Source: Eriocheir sinensis (Eukaryota > Arthropoda > Malacostraca > Decapoda > Varunidae). Taken from it: DNA of 64,000 nucleotides. Where the stretch lies: NCBI RefSeq assembly GCF_024679095.1, contig NW_026111654.1, positions 999,039 to 1,063,038 of the forward strand, written 5' to 3'. Below, piece by piece: positions 1 through 16,694 of this stretch (position 1 is its first letter; each line of letters begins with the position of its first letter). The translations under genes were made by a program, and so were the position numbers. A model generated the notes under the pieces. The model worked only from the letters and a program-made list of their open reading frames with translations, had not been told where the DNA came from and did no database searches.

Positions 1-1613
1 ATCTATTTTCATACAAATTTAATTATTTTTTGTTTTAAGTTTTATACAATTTTACGTTAATTTATGTGCATTTTGTATATTTATATTTATACAAGTAAAC
101 ATTCTTTTATTGGCATTTAGTTTATTTATTTTGATACGGATTTACATTATTTTATGTGTATTTTGTCTGCATTTTCTTATACGTATTTACTTCATTTTAT
201 GTGTATTTTGTATATATATTTTATAGAAATCTACGTTATTTTATGTGTATTCGTATGTATATTTTGAATCAAATTTACATTGTTTTATGTGTATTTTGCA
301 TATCTATTTCAATACAAATTTACCTTATTGTATGTGCATTTTGTATATTTATTGTAATACAAATTTAAATATTTTATGTGCATTTTGGTATATATATTTA
401 CATAAAAATGCGTTGTTTTATGGGTATTTTGCATCTTTATTTTCATACAAATTTACATTATTTTATTAATATTCTGTGTATTTATTTTGATACTATTTTA
501 CATTATTCTATTTGAGTTTTGTATATATTTTTTTATACATATTTACATTATTTAATGTGTATTTTCTATATAAATTTCATACAAATTTTCGTTATTTTAA
601 GTGTATTTGTTTATATATTTTTATTCAAATTTATATTATTTTATGTGTATTTTGTATGTGTATTTCAATAGAAATTTACCTAATTTCATGTGTATTTTAT
701 ATATATATTTTATACAAATTTAAACTATTTTTTGTGTATTTTTGTATAGAGTTTTATTCAAATTTACAATATTTTATGTGTATTTTGTATATCTATTTTC
801 ATACAAATACACATTCTTTTATTGATATTTTGTTTATTTATTTTGATGCGAATTTACATAATTTAATGAGTATTGTGTATATATTTTTCTATACGTATTT
901 ACGTCATTTCATGTGTATTTTGTATATATATTTCTATAGAAATATACGTTATTTTATATGTATTCGTATATATATTTTGAAACAAATATACATTGTTTTA
1001 TGTGCATTTTGCATATTTTTTCAATACAAATTTACCTTATTGTACGTGCATTTTGTATTTCAATTTTAATACAAATTTAGCTATTCTATGTGTATTTTTG
1101 GGTATGTATTTTTATAAAAATATGCTTTATTTTATGGGTATTTTGCATCTTTATTTTCATACAAAATTACATTATTTTATTGATATTCTGTGTATTTATT
1201 TTGATACGATTTTACATTATTCTATGTATATTTTGAATATCTATATTATACCAATGTACGTTATTTTATGTGAATTTGTTTTCATTTCATACAAATTTAC
1301 ATTATTTTATGTGAATTTTGTACATGTATTTAAATGCAAATTTAACTAATTATATGTGTATTTTGTATATCTATTTTCATACAAATTGAAATTAATTTTG
1401 TGTATTTTTGCATATATTTTTATTCAAATTTTCGTAATTTTATGTGTTTGTTGTATATTTATTTTCCGACATATATACGTTCTTTTATCGGAATTTTATT
1501 TATTTATTTTGATACGAGTTTTCATTTTTTTTTAGGTGTATTTGATATATATATTTTTATACTTATTTACATAATTTTATATGTATTTTGAATATATATT
1601 TTCATGGAAATCT

Positions 1614-1618
<5 letters not shown>
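1..1618 (+). repeat. Satellite block, T-rich on +
   Basis: The block begins inside a HOR unit and contains the reference unit. It keeps a three-monomer stretch (623-756) that is missing from the related copies near 17.46 and 36.52 kb. Paralogous blocks are 16.9-18.3, 24.7-26.2, 36.0-37.36 and, inverted, 58.3-60.1 kb. It ends at the left flank of a switch class shared with 18,318, 26,235 and 37,364. Confidence 0.85.
418..1131 (+). repeat. Reference higher-order repeat unit, 16 monomers, about 713 bp
   Basis: Sixteen distinguishable monomers occur in order between two copies of the marker monomer carrying GGGTATTTTGCATCTTTA (GCATCT at 431 and 1145, 714 bp apart). Other diagnostic monomers in order carry ATTCTGTGTATTTATTTTGA, ATTTGAGTTTTGTAT, TTTTCTATATAAATTTCAT, TTTAAGTGTATTTG, CAATAGAAATTTACCTAA, GTATAGAGTTTTATTC, CAAATACACATTCT, TTTTGATGCGAATT, TATACGTATTTACGTCA, CTATAGAAATATACG, GTATTCGTATATAT and TTGTACGTGCATTTTG. 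The same order recurs throughout the window in both orientations, often with blocks of monomers missing. Marker spacing of 715 bp is seen again on the - strand (4341 to 5056). Confidence 0.85.
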
Positions 1619-1644
<26 letters not shown>

Positions 1645-1649
1645 CTACA

Positions 1650-1720
<71 letters not shown>
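1619..1720. repeat. (TA)n tract at an orientation switch
   Basis: Nearly pure TA dinucleotide repeat, interrupted once by CTACATATTT near 1645-1654. It sits exactly at a + to - switch. The flanks are those of the shorter switch found at 18,318, 26,235 and 37,364, where only about 16 bp of TATATGTATATGTATA separate the arms. It therefore looks like a slippage expansion of that core. The tract is self-complementary and could extrude a cruciform. Confidence 0.9.
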
Positions 1721-5446
<3,726 letters not shown>

Positions 5447-5476
5447 AAAAATATATATAATATAATATATTTTTAT
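5447..5476. repeat. Palindromic - to + switch core
   Basis: ATAAAAATATATATAAT followed by ATAATATATTTTTATAC folds back on itself at the point where A-rich monomers become T-rich. The region 5,437-5,503 is the reverse complement of 12,361-12,431, so the same switch exists in both orientations. Close relatives lie at 40,990 and 51,068. Confidence 0.75.
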
Positions 5477-7002
5477 ACATATTTAAAATATTTAATGTAT
5501 ATTTTGTATATATATATTTTATCTAAATTTACGTGATTTTATATGTATTTGTTTATATATTTTCATACAAATTTACATTATTTTATGTGAGTTTTGTATA
5601 TGTATTTCAATACAAATTTGCCTAACTTTATGTGTATTTTGCATATCTATTTTCAAACAAATTTAAATTATTTTTGTGTATATTTGTATATATTTTTATA
5701 CAAATTTTAGTTATTTTATTTGGTTTTTGTATATATATTTTCCTACAAATATTCATTCTTTTATTGGAATTTTTAGTATTTAATTTTTTACGAATTTACA
5801 TTATTTTATGTGTATTTTGTATATATATTTTTCTACGTATTTAAACTATTTTATGTGTATTATATATATACATTTTCATAAAAATTTGCGTTATTTTATT
5901 GTGTGTATTCGTATGTATTTTGAAACATTTTATACAAATTCATGTTATTTTATGTGTATTTGCATATATATTTTCATACAAATTTATATTATTTTATGTG
6001 TATTCTTACATATATTTTATTACAAATTTACCTTATTTAATGTTTATTTTGTATATTTATTTAATTTAATAGAATCAAATTTAAATTTATTGTATATGCA
6101 TTTTGTATATTAATTTTAATACAAATTTAATTATTCTATGTGTATTTTTCTATATGTATTTTTATAAAAATATGCTTTATTTTATGGGTATTTTGCATCT
6201 TTATTTTCATACAAATTTACGTTATTTTATTGATATTCTGCTCATTCATTTTGATACGATTTGACATTATTCTATGTGTATTTTGTATATATTTTTCATA
6301 CAAATTTACGTTATTTTATGTGTATTTGTTTATATATTTTGACACAAATTTACAATATTTTATGGGTATTTTGTATATATATTTCAAAAGAAATTTACCT
6401 AGTTTTATGTGTATTTTGAATATCTATTTTCATTCAAACTCAAATTATTTTTATGTACTTTTGTATATATTTCAATACAAATTTTAGTTAGGTTATTTGT
6501 ATTTTGTAAATCTATTATATTATTATATTATTTTATTGGTATTTTGTTGATTTATATTGATACGAATTTACATTATTTTATATGTACTTTGTATATATAT
6601 TTTTATACGCATATACATTATTTAATATTTATTTTAAGTATATAATTTTATACAAATTCATGGTATTTTATGTGTATTTGTATATATATTTTCATATAAA
6701 TTTACATTATTTTATGTGTATTTTGTACATATATTTCATTACAAATTTACCTTATTTTATGTTTATTTTGTATGTGTATTTTGTACATTTATATTTATAC
6801 AAATACACATTCTTTTATTGGTATTTTGTTTATTTATTTTGTTTCGAATTTACATTATTTTATGTGTATTTTGTTTACATTTTTTTATACGTATTTACTT
6901 AATTTTATGTGTATTTTGTATATATATTTTTATAGAAATCTACGTTATTTTATGTGTATTCGTACATATATTTTGAAACAAATTTACATTGTTTTATATG
7001 TA
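5477..7002 (+). repeat. Satellite block, T-rich on +
   Basis: The first 600 bp correspond to the reverse complement of 50.4-51.06 kb, including the unusual GAAACATTTTATACAAATTC joint near 5,923. The marker monomer is near 6,196. The block ends at the switch TTTTATATGTACAATAAGG, shared with 21,503 and 32,742. Confidence 0.8.
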
Positions 7003-9288
7003 CAATAAGGTAAATTTGTATTGAAATAGATATGCAAAATATATATAAAGCACTGTAAATTTGTTTCAAAATATGTATACGAATACACATAAAATAACGT
7101 AGATTTCTATAAAATATATATATACAAAATACACATAAAATGAAGTAAATACGTATAAAAAATGTATACAAAATACACATAAAATAATGTAAATTCGTAT
7201 CAAAATAAATAAACAAAATACCAACAAAAGAGTGTGTATTTGTATAAATATAAATATACAAAATACACATAAAATAACGTAAATTTATATAAAACTATAT
7301 AAAAAATACACAGAAGTAATTACATTTGTATGAAAATATATACAAAACACACACAAAATAAGCTAAATTTGAATTGAAATATATATACAAAATACATGAA
7401 ATAAAGTAAATTGGTATCAAAATATTTATACAAATACACATATAATAACGTAAATTTGTATAAAAATATTTAAACAAAATACACATTAAATAATTTAAAT
7501 ACGTATAAAAAAATTTGTACAAAATACACATATAATCATGTAATTCGTATCAAAATAAATAAACAAAATACCAATAAAATAATATAAATTTGTATGAGTA
7601 AACGTGTATAAATATAAATGTACAAAATACACATACAAAATAAACATAAAATAAGGTAAATTTGTAATGAAATATATGTGCAAAATACACAAAAAATAAT
7701 GTAAATTTATATGAAAATATATATACAAATACACATAAAATACCATGAATTTGTATAAAATTATATATTCAAAATAAATATTAAATAATGTAAATGCGTA
7801 TAAAAATATATATAAAAAGTACATATAAAATAATGTAAATTCGTATCAATATAAATCAACAAAATACCAATAAAATAATATATATTTGAATGAAAATAGA
7901 TTAACAAAATACACATAACATAGCTAAAATTTGTATTGAAATATATACAAAAATACATAAAAATAATTTGAGTTTGTATGAAAATAGATATTCAAAATAC
8001 ACATAAAACTAGGTAAATTTCTTTTGAAATATATATACAAAATACCCATAAAATATTGTAAATTTGTGTCAAAATATATAAACAAATACACATAAAATAA
8101 TGTCAAATCGTATCAAAATGAAAGAGCAGAATATCAATAAAATAACGTAAATTTGTATGAAAATAAAAAAGCAAAATACCCATAAAAAAAGCATATTTTT
8201 ATAAAAATACATATACAAAAATACACATAGAATAATTAAATTTATATTAAAATTAATATACAAAATACATATACAATAAGGTAAATTTGTATTGAAAAAA
8301 TATGTAAAATACACATAAAAGTGTAAATTTGTTTAAAAATCTATAAACGAATACACATAATATAACGTAGATTTCTATAGAAATATATATACAAAATACA
8401 CATGAAATGATGTAAATACGTATAAAAATATATATACAAAATACACATTAAATAATTTAAATTCTCGTCAAAATAAATAAACAAAATATCAATAAAAGAA
8501 TGTGTATTTGTATGAAAATAGATATACAAAATACTCATAAAATAACCTAAGTTTGTATAAAACTATATACAAAAATACACAAAAATAATTTAAATTTGTA
8601 TGAAAATAAATATACAAAATACACATAAAATTAGGTAAATTTGTATTAAAATACATATACAAAATACACATAAAATAATGGAAGTTTGAATGAAAATATA
8701 TAAACATATACACTTAAAATAACGTAAATTTGTATCAAATATATATACAATATACTAATTAAATAATGTAAATATGTATAAAAAAATATATTCAAGACAC
8801 AAATAGAATAATGTAAAATCGTATCAAAATAAATACACAAAATATTAATAAAATAATGTAAATTTGTATAAAAATAAAGATGCAAAATAGCCATAAAATA
8901 ACGCATTTTTTATAAAAATATATATGTCAAAATACACATAAAATATAAAAATTTGTATTAAAATAAATATAAAAAATGCACATACTTTAAGGTAAATTTG
9001 TATTGAAATAGATATGCAAAATACATATAAAACAATGTAAATTTGTTTCAAAATATATATACGAATACACATAAAATAACGTTGATTTCTATAAAAATAT
9101 ATACAAAATACACATAAAATGAAGTAAATACGTATAAAAAAATGAATACAAAATACACATAAAAATCGTATCAAAATAAATAAACAAAATACCAGTAAAA
9201 GAATGTGTATTTGTATAAATATAAATATACAAAATACACATAAAATATCGTAAATTTTTATAAAACTATATACAAAAATACACAGAAC
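7003..9288 (-). repeat. Satellite block, T-rich on -
   Basis: Antisense monomers. Near 7,595 the string GAGTAAACGTGTATAAATAT is the same left flank that elsewhere (for example 16,694 and 24,465) leads into an orientation switch, but here the - orientation continues. The block stops at CACAGAACAAATACACATTC, where + monomers resume. Confidence 0.8.
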
Positions 9289-10244
9289 AAATACACATTC
9301 TTTTATTGGTATTTTGTTTATTTATTTTGTTTCGAATTTATATTATTTTATGTGTATTTTGTTTACATTTTTTATACGTATTTACCTAATTTTATGTGAA
9401 TTTTGTATATAAATTTTTATAGAAATCTACGTTATTTTATGTGTATTCGTATATATATTTCGAAACAAATTTACAATTTTTTATATGTATTTTTGCATAT
9501 CTCTTTCAACAGAAGTTTACCGTATTGTATGTGCTTTTTGTATATTTATTTCAATACAAATTTAAATATTTTATGTGTATTTTGGTATATATATTTTTAT
9601 AAGAAATGCGCTATTTGATGGGAATTTTGCATCTTTATTTTCATACAAATTTACATTATTTTATTAATATTCGGTGTATTTATTTTGATACGATTTTACA
9701 TTATTCTATTTGTTTTTTGTATATATATTTTTTTATACATATTTACATTATTTAATGTGTATCTTGCATATATATATTACATACAAATTTATTATCTATT
9801 ATTTATTTTCATACAAATAAACATTCTTTTCATGATATTTTGTTTATTTATTTTGTCACGAATTTATATTACTTAATATGTATTTTATATATATATTTTT
9901 ATACGTATTTACATAATTTCATGTGTATTTTGTATATATATTTCTATAGAAATCTACGTTATTTTATGTGTATTCGTATATATATTTTGAAACAAATTTA
10001 CACTGTTTTATTTGTATTTTGCGTTTTTTTTTCAATACAAATTTACCTTTTTGTATGTGTGCATTTTGTATATTAATCTTAATACAAATTTAATTATTCT
10101 ATGTGTATTTTTGTATATGTATTTTTAAAAAAAAATATGCTTTATCTTATGGGTATTTTGCATCTTTATTTTCATACAAATTTAAATTATTTTATTGATA
10201 TTCTGTGTACCTATTTTGATACGATTTTACATTATTCTATGTAT
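9289..10244 (+). repeat. Satellite block, T-rich on +
   Basis: Begins inside the CAAATACACATTCT monomer and runs to the switch CTATGTATAACAAAAATAAA. Near-identical blocks are 14,304-15,241 and 42,704-43,655. All three carry a shortened joint near 9,775-9,800 (ACATACAAATTTATTATC) in which several monomers have been lost. Confidence 0.8.
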
Positions 10245-11410
10245 AACAAAAATAAATACAGAATACACAAAAATAGATATGCAAAATACATATAAACAAT
10301 GTAAATTTGTTTCAAAATATATATACGAATACACATGAAATAAGGTAGATTTCTATAAAAATATATACAAAATACATATAAAATTAAGTAAATACGTATA
10401 AAAAATGTATAAAAAATACACATAAAATAATGTAAATTAGTATCAAAATAAATAAACAAAATACCAATAAAAGAATGTGTATTTGTATAAATATATATAT
10501 ACAAAATACACATTAAATAATATAAATTTGTTTAAAACTATACAAAATACACATGAAATGATGTAAATACGTATAAAAATATATAAACAAAATACACATT
10601 AAATATTGTAAATTCGCGTCAAAATAAATAAACAAAATATCAATAAAAGAACGTGTATTTGTATGAAAATAGATATACAAAATACACATAAAATAACCTA
10701 AATTTGTATCAAGCTATATACAAAAATAAACAAAAATATTTTAAATTTGTATGAAAATAAATATATAAAATACACATAAAATTAGGTAAATTTGTATTGA
10801 AATACATACACAAAATACACATAAAATAATGTAAATTTGAATGAAAATACATAAACAAATACACTTAAAATAACGTAAATTTGTATAAAAAAATATGTAC
10901 AAAACACAAATAGAATAATGTAAAATCGTATCAAAATAAATACACAGAATATTAATAAAATAATGCAAATTTGTATGAAAGTAAAGAAGCAAAATACCCA
11001 TAAAATAACGCTTTTATAAAAATATATATACCAAAATACACATCAAAAAATTAAATTTGTATTAAAATAAATATACAAAAAACACAAACAAAAAGGGAAA
11101 TTTGTATTGAAATAAATATGCAAAATACATATAAAACAATGTAAATTTGTTTCAAAATATATATACGAATACACATAAAATAACGGAGATTTCTATAAAA
11201 ATATATATACAAAATACACATAAAATAATGTAAATTCGTATCAAAATAAATAAACAAAATACCAATAAAAGAATGTGTATTTGTATAAATATAAATATAC
11301 AAAATACACATAAAATAACGTAAAATTGTATAAAACTATATACAAAAATAAACAAAAATAATTAAATTTGTATGAAAATAGATATATAAAAGACACATAA
11401 AATAAGCTAA
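10245..11410 (-). repeat. Satellite block, T-rich on -
   Basis: Antisense monomers paralogous to 15,242-16,694 and 43,656-45,112. This copy ends earlier, at AATAAGCTAAATTTTGTATA, where + monomers start abruptly. The marker monomer carries AGAAGC instead of AGATGC (near 10,983), a variant shared with 19.6, 23.76, 27.32, 30.76, 35.0, 44.4, 47.1 and 54.2 kb. Confidence 0.8.
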
Positions 11411-12222
11411 ATTTTGTATATATATTTTTATAGAAATCTACGTTATATTATGTGCATTCGTATTTTGAAACAAATTTTCATTGTTTTATGTGTATTTTGC
11501 ATATCTATTTCAATACAAATTTACCTTATTGTATGTGCATTTTGTATATTTATTGTAATACAAATTTAAATATTTTGTGTATTTTGGTATATATATTTTC
11601 ATAAAAAATGCGTTGTTTTATGGGTATTTTGCATCTTTATTTTCATACAAATATACATTATTTTATTAATATTCTGTGTATTTATTTTGATACTATTTTA
11701 CATTATTCTATTTGTGTTTTGTATATATTTTTTTATACATATTTACATTATTTAATGTGTATTTTCTATATATATTTCATACAAATTTACGTTATTTTAA
11801 GTGTATTTGTTTATATATTTTCATTCAAATTTACAGTATTTTATGTGTATTTTGTATATGTATTTCAATAGAAATTTAACTAGTTTTATGTATTTTGTAT
11901 ATATATTTTTATACAAATTTAAATTATTTTTGTGTATTTTTTTAATAGAGTTTTATACAAATTTACAATATTTTATGTGTATTTTCTATATCTATTTTCA
12001 TACAAATGCACATTCTTTTATTGATATTTTGTTTATTTATTTTGATGCGAATTTACATTATTTAATGTGTATTGTGTATATATATTTTTATACGTATTTA
12101 CGTCATTTCATGTGTATTTTGTATATATATTTCTATAGAAATATACGTTATTTTATGTGTATTCGTATATATATTTTGAAACAAATATACATTGTTTTAT
12201 GTGCATTTTGTATATTTTGTAT
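11411..12222 (+). repeat. Satellite block, T-rich on +
   Basis: Sense monomers paralogous to 40,067-40,806. The end, TATATTTTGTATATGC at 12,211, is a switch to - orientation with short imperfect arms. The same switch is at 40,798, an offset of 28,587 bp. Confidence 0.8.
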
Positions 12223-12400
12223 ATGCAAAATACACATAAAGTTAGGCAAATTTGTATTGAAATACATATACAAAACTCACGTAAATAATGTAAATTTGTA
12301 TGAAAATATATAAACAAATACATATAAAATCACGTAAATTTGGATAAAATATATATATACAAAATATACATTAAATATTTTAAATATGTATAAAAATATA
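12223..12400 (-). repeat. Short satellite block, T-rich on -
   Basis: About four antisense monomers between two switches. It includes ACTCACGTAAATAATG, CATATAAAATCACG and TTGGATAAAATATATA, also seen at 40,807-40,985, at 50.93-51.05 kb and, inverted, at 5.48-5.60 kb. Confidence 0.75.
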
Positions 12401-13672
12401 TTATATTATATATATTTTTATTGATATTTGCGTTATTTATGTGTATTTTGTATATTTTTTCTCATAGAAATTTACATTATTTTATTGGTATTTTGTCTAT
12501 TTATTTTGATACGAATTACATGATTATTTCTGTATTTTTTACATCTTTTTTATATATATTTACATTATTTAATGTGTTTTTTGTTTATATATTTTTATAC
12601 AAATCTACGCTATTATATGTGTATTTGTATAGGTATTTTCATACAAATTTACATTATTTTATGTAATTTGTATATATATTTCAATTCAAATTTAGCTTAT
12701 TTTATGTGTATTTTGTATATCTATTTATTTTAATACAAAATCAAATATTTTATGTTTTTTCATATATATATTTTTTTAAAAAATGCGTTATTTTATGGGT
12801 ATTTTGCATCTTAATTTTCATACAAATTTACATTATTTTATTAATATTTTCTGTATTTATTTTGATACGATTTTACATTATTTTATTTGTGTTTTGTATA
12901 CATTTTTTTTATACATATTTACATTATTTAATGTTTTTTTTGTATATATATTTGATACAAATTTACGTTATTTTAAGTCTATATGTTTATATATTTTCAT
13001 TCAAATTTACATTATTTTATGTGTATTTTGTATATGTATTTTAATACAAATTTACCTATTTTTATATGTTTTTTGTATATTTATTTTCATATAAGTTTAA
13101 ATTATTTTTGTGTATTTTTGTTTATAGTTTTATACAAATTTAGGTTATTTTATGTGTATTTTGTATATCTATTTTCATACAAATACACATTCTTTTCATG
13201 ATATTTTGTTTATTTATTTTGACACGAATTAAAATTATTTAATGTATTTTTATATATATTTATACGTTTTTACATTATTTCAAGTGTATTTTGTATATAT
13301 ATTTCTAGAAATCTGCATTATTTTATGTGTATTCGTTTATATTTTGAGACAAATTTACATTGTTTTATGTGTATTTTGCATATTTTTCAATACAAATTTA
13401 CCTTATTGTATGTGCATTTTCTATATTAATTTTAATACAAATTTGATGAATCTATGTATTTTTGTATATGTATTTTTATAAAAATATGCTTATTTTATGG
13501 GTATTTTTCATATTTATTTTCATTAAAGTTTAAATTATTTTATTGATATTCTGTGTATTTATTTTAATATGATTTTACATTATTCTATGTGTATTTTGTA
13601 TATATATTTTATATAAAATGTATTTGTTTTCATTTCATACAAATCTACATTATATTATGAATTTTTTGTACA
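12401..13672 (+). repeat. Satellite block, T-rich on +
   Basis: Sense monomers starting at the palindromic AATATATTATATTATATATA core. Same segment as 40,991-42,322 and 51,069-52,390, and inverted relative to 4.1-5.44 and 56.7-57.9 kb. It ends in TTTTTGTACATGAATACACA, where the array flips. Confidence 0.8.
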
Positions 13673-14303
13673 TGAATACACATAAAAAATTTAAATTTGT
13701 ATTTAAATAAATATAAAAAATTCACATACAATAATGTAAACTTATATTGAAAGAGATATGCAAAATACATAAAAACAATGTAAATTTTTTTCAAAATATA
13801 TGAACGAATAAACATAAAATAACTTAGATTTCTATAAAAATATATATACAAAATACACATAAAATTAAGTAAATACGCATAAAAAATGTTAACAAAATAC
13901 ACATAAAATAATGTAAATTCGAAACAAAATAAATAAACAAAATACCAATAAAAGAATGTGTATTTGTATAAATATAAATGTACAAAATACACAAAATAAA
14001 CATAAAATAAGGTAAATTTATAATGAAATATATGTGCAAAATACATAAAATAATGTAAATTTATATATGAAAATATATATACAAAATACATAAAATACCA
14101 TGTAAATTTGTATAAAAATATATATACAAAATAAATATTAAATAATGTAAATGCGTATCAAAATAATACAGAAAATATTAATAAAATAATGTAAATTGTA
14201 TGAAAATTAATTGCAAAATACCCATAAAATAATATTTTTTGAATAAAATATATATACGAAAAATACACAAAATACTAGATTTTGTTTTAAAATAAATAGA
14301 TAT
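13673..14303 (-). repeat. Satellite block with many small deletions, T-rich on -
   Basis: Antisense monomers, many one to four bases shorter than their paralogues, for example CAAAATACACAAAATAAAC near 13,985 and AAATTGTATGAAAATTAATTG near 14,190. Deletions become frequent towards 14.3 kb. This may be consensus error in the assembly rather than biology. Confidence 0.7.
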
Positions 14304-14864
14304 ACATTCTTTTGTTGATTGTTTTTGTTTATTTTTTTTCAATTTACATTATTTATTGTATTTTTGTTTACATTTTTTATACGTACTTACTTAATTTTAT
14401 GTATTTTGTATATATATTTTTATAAATCTACGTTATTTTGTGTATTCGTATATATATTTTGAAAAAAAATTACATTGTTTTATATGTATTTTTGCATATC
14501 TTTCAATAGAAGTTTACCTTTATATGTGCATTTGTATATTTATTTCAATACAAATTTAAATATTTTATGTGTATTTTGTATATATATTTTATAAGAAATG
14601 TGCTATTTGATGGGAATTTTGCATCTTTATTTTCATACAAATTTGCATTATTTTAATAATATTCAGTGTATTTTTTGATACGATTTTACATTATTTTATT
14701 TTGTTTTTGTATATTTTTTTTATACATATTTACATTATTTAAATGTATCTTGCATATATATTACATACAAATTTATTATCTATTATTTATTTTCATACAA
14801 ATACACATTCTTTTCATGATATTTTGGTTATTTATTTTGTCACGAATTTACATTACTTAATATG

Positions 14865-14901
<37 letters not shown>

Positions 14902-15241
14902 CGTATTTACATAATTTCATGTGTATTTTGTATATATATTTCTATAGAAATCTACGTTATTTTATGTGTATTCGTATATATATTTTGAAACAAATTTACA
15001 CTGTTTTATTTGTATTTTGCGTTTTTTTTCAATACAAATTTACCTTTTTATATGTGTGCATTTTGTATATTTCAATACAAATTTAATTATTCTATGTGTA
15101 TTTTTGTATATGTATTTTTAAAAACAAATATGCTTTATCTTATGGGTATTTTGCATCTTTATTTTCATACAAATTTAAATTATTTTATTGATATTCTGTG
15201 TACTTATTTTGATACGATTTTACATTATTCTATGTATAACA
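14304..15241 (+). repeat. Satellite block, T-rich on +
   Basis: Copy of 9,289-10,244 at an offset of 4,992 bp at its right end (TATGTATAAC at 10,239 and 15,231). The first 450 bp carry scattered one- to three-base deletions compared with 42.7-43.2 kb. Confidence 0.8.
14867..14896. repeat. Short (TA)n expansion inside a monomer
   Basis: About 30 bp of TA where the paralogues near 9,885 and 43,290 have TTTTATATATATATTTTT. A local slippage event, private to this copy. Confidence 0.8.
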
Positions 15242-16694
15242 AAAATAAACACAGAATACACAAAAATAGATATGCAAAATACATATAAACAATGTAAATT
15301 TGTTTCAAAATATATATACGAATACACATGAAATAAGGTAGATTTCTATAAAAATATATATACAAAATACACATAAAATTAGGTAAATACGTATAAAAAA
15401 TGTATACAAAATACACATAAAATAATGTAAATTAGTATCAAAATAAATAAACAAAATACCAATAAAAGAATGTGTATTTGTATAAATATATATATACAAA
15501 ATACACATTAAATAATATAAATTTTTTTAAAACTATACAAAATACACATGAAATGATGTAAATACGTATAAAAATATATATACAAAATACACATTAAAAA
15601 ATGTAAATTCGGGTAAAAATAAATAAACAAAATATCAATAAAAGAATGTGTATTTGTATGAAAATAGATACACAAAATACACATAAAATAACCTAAATTT
15701 GTATCAAACTATATACAAAAATACACAAAAATATTTTAAATTTGTATGAAAATAAATATACAAAATACACATAAAATTAGGTAAATTTGCATTGAAATAC
15801 ATACATAAAATTCACATAAAATAATGTAAATTTGAATGAAAATGCATAAACAAATACACTTAAAATAACGTAAATTTGTATAAAAAAAATATGTACAGAA
15901 CACAAATAGAATAATGTAAAATCGTATCAAAATAAATACACAGAATATTAATAAAATAATGTAAATTTGTATGAAAATAAAGAAGCAAAATACCCATAAA
16001 ATAACGCATTTTTTTTATTTATAAAAATATATATACCAAAATACAAATCAAAAATATAAATATCTATTAAAATAAATCTACATAAAACACATACAATAAG
16101 GTAAATTTGTATTGAAATTGATATGCATAATTCTTATAAACCAATGTAATTTTGTTGCAAATTATTTATACGAATCCATTTATAATAACGTAGATTTCTA
16201 TAAAAATATATATACAAAATACACATAAAATTAAGTAAATACGTATAAAAAAAATGTATACAAAATACACATAAAATAATGTAAATTCGTATCAAAATAA
16301 ATAATCAAAATAGCAATAAAAGAATGTGTATTTGTATGAATATAAATATACAAAATACACAAAAAAAAACTTAAATTTATATAAAACTATATAAAAAAAT
16401 ACAGAAGTAATTAAATTTGTGAAAATATATACAAAATACACACAAAATAAGCTAAATTTGAATTGAAATATATATACAAAATACATGAAATAAAGTAAAT
16501 TTGTATCAAAATAGTTATACAAATACACATATAATAACGTAAATTTGTATGAAAATATATAAACAAAATACACATTAAATAATGTAAATACGTATAAAAA
16601 AATATGTACAAAATACACATATAATCATGTAATTCGTATTAAAATAAATAAACAAAATACCAATAAAATAATATAAATTTGTATCAGTAAACGT
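15242..16694 (-). repeat. Satellite block, T-rich on -
   Basis: Antisense monomers paralogous to 10,245-11,410 and 43,656-45,112. Monomers at 16,100-16,200 are unusually diverged (TTGATATGCATAATTCTTAT, ACGAATCCATTTATAATAAC). It ends at the switch AGTAAACGTGTATGTTGCAT. Confidence 0.8.
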
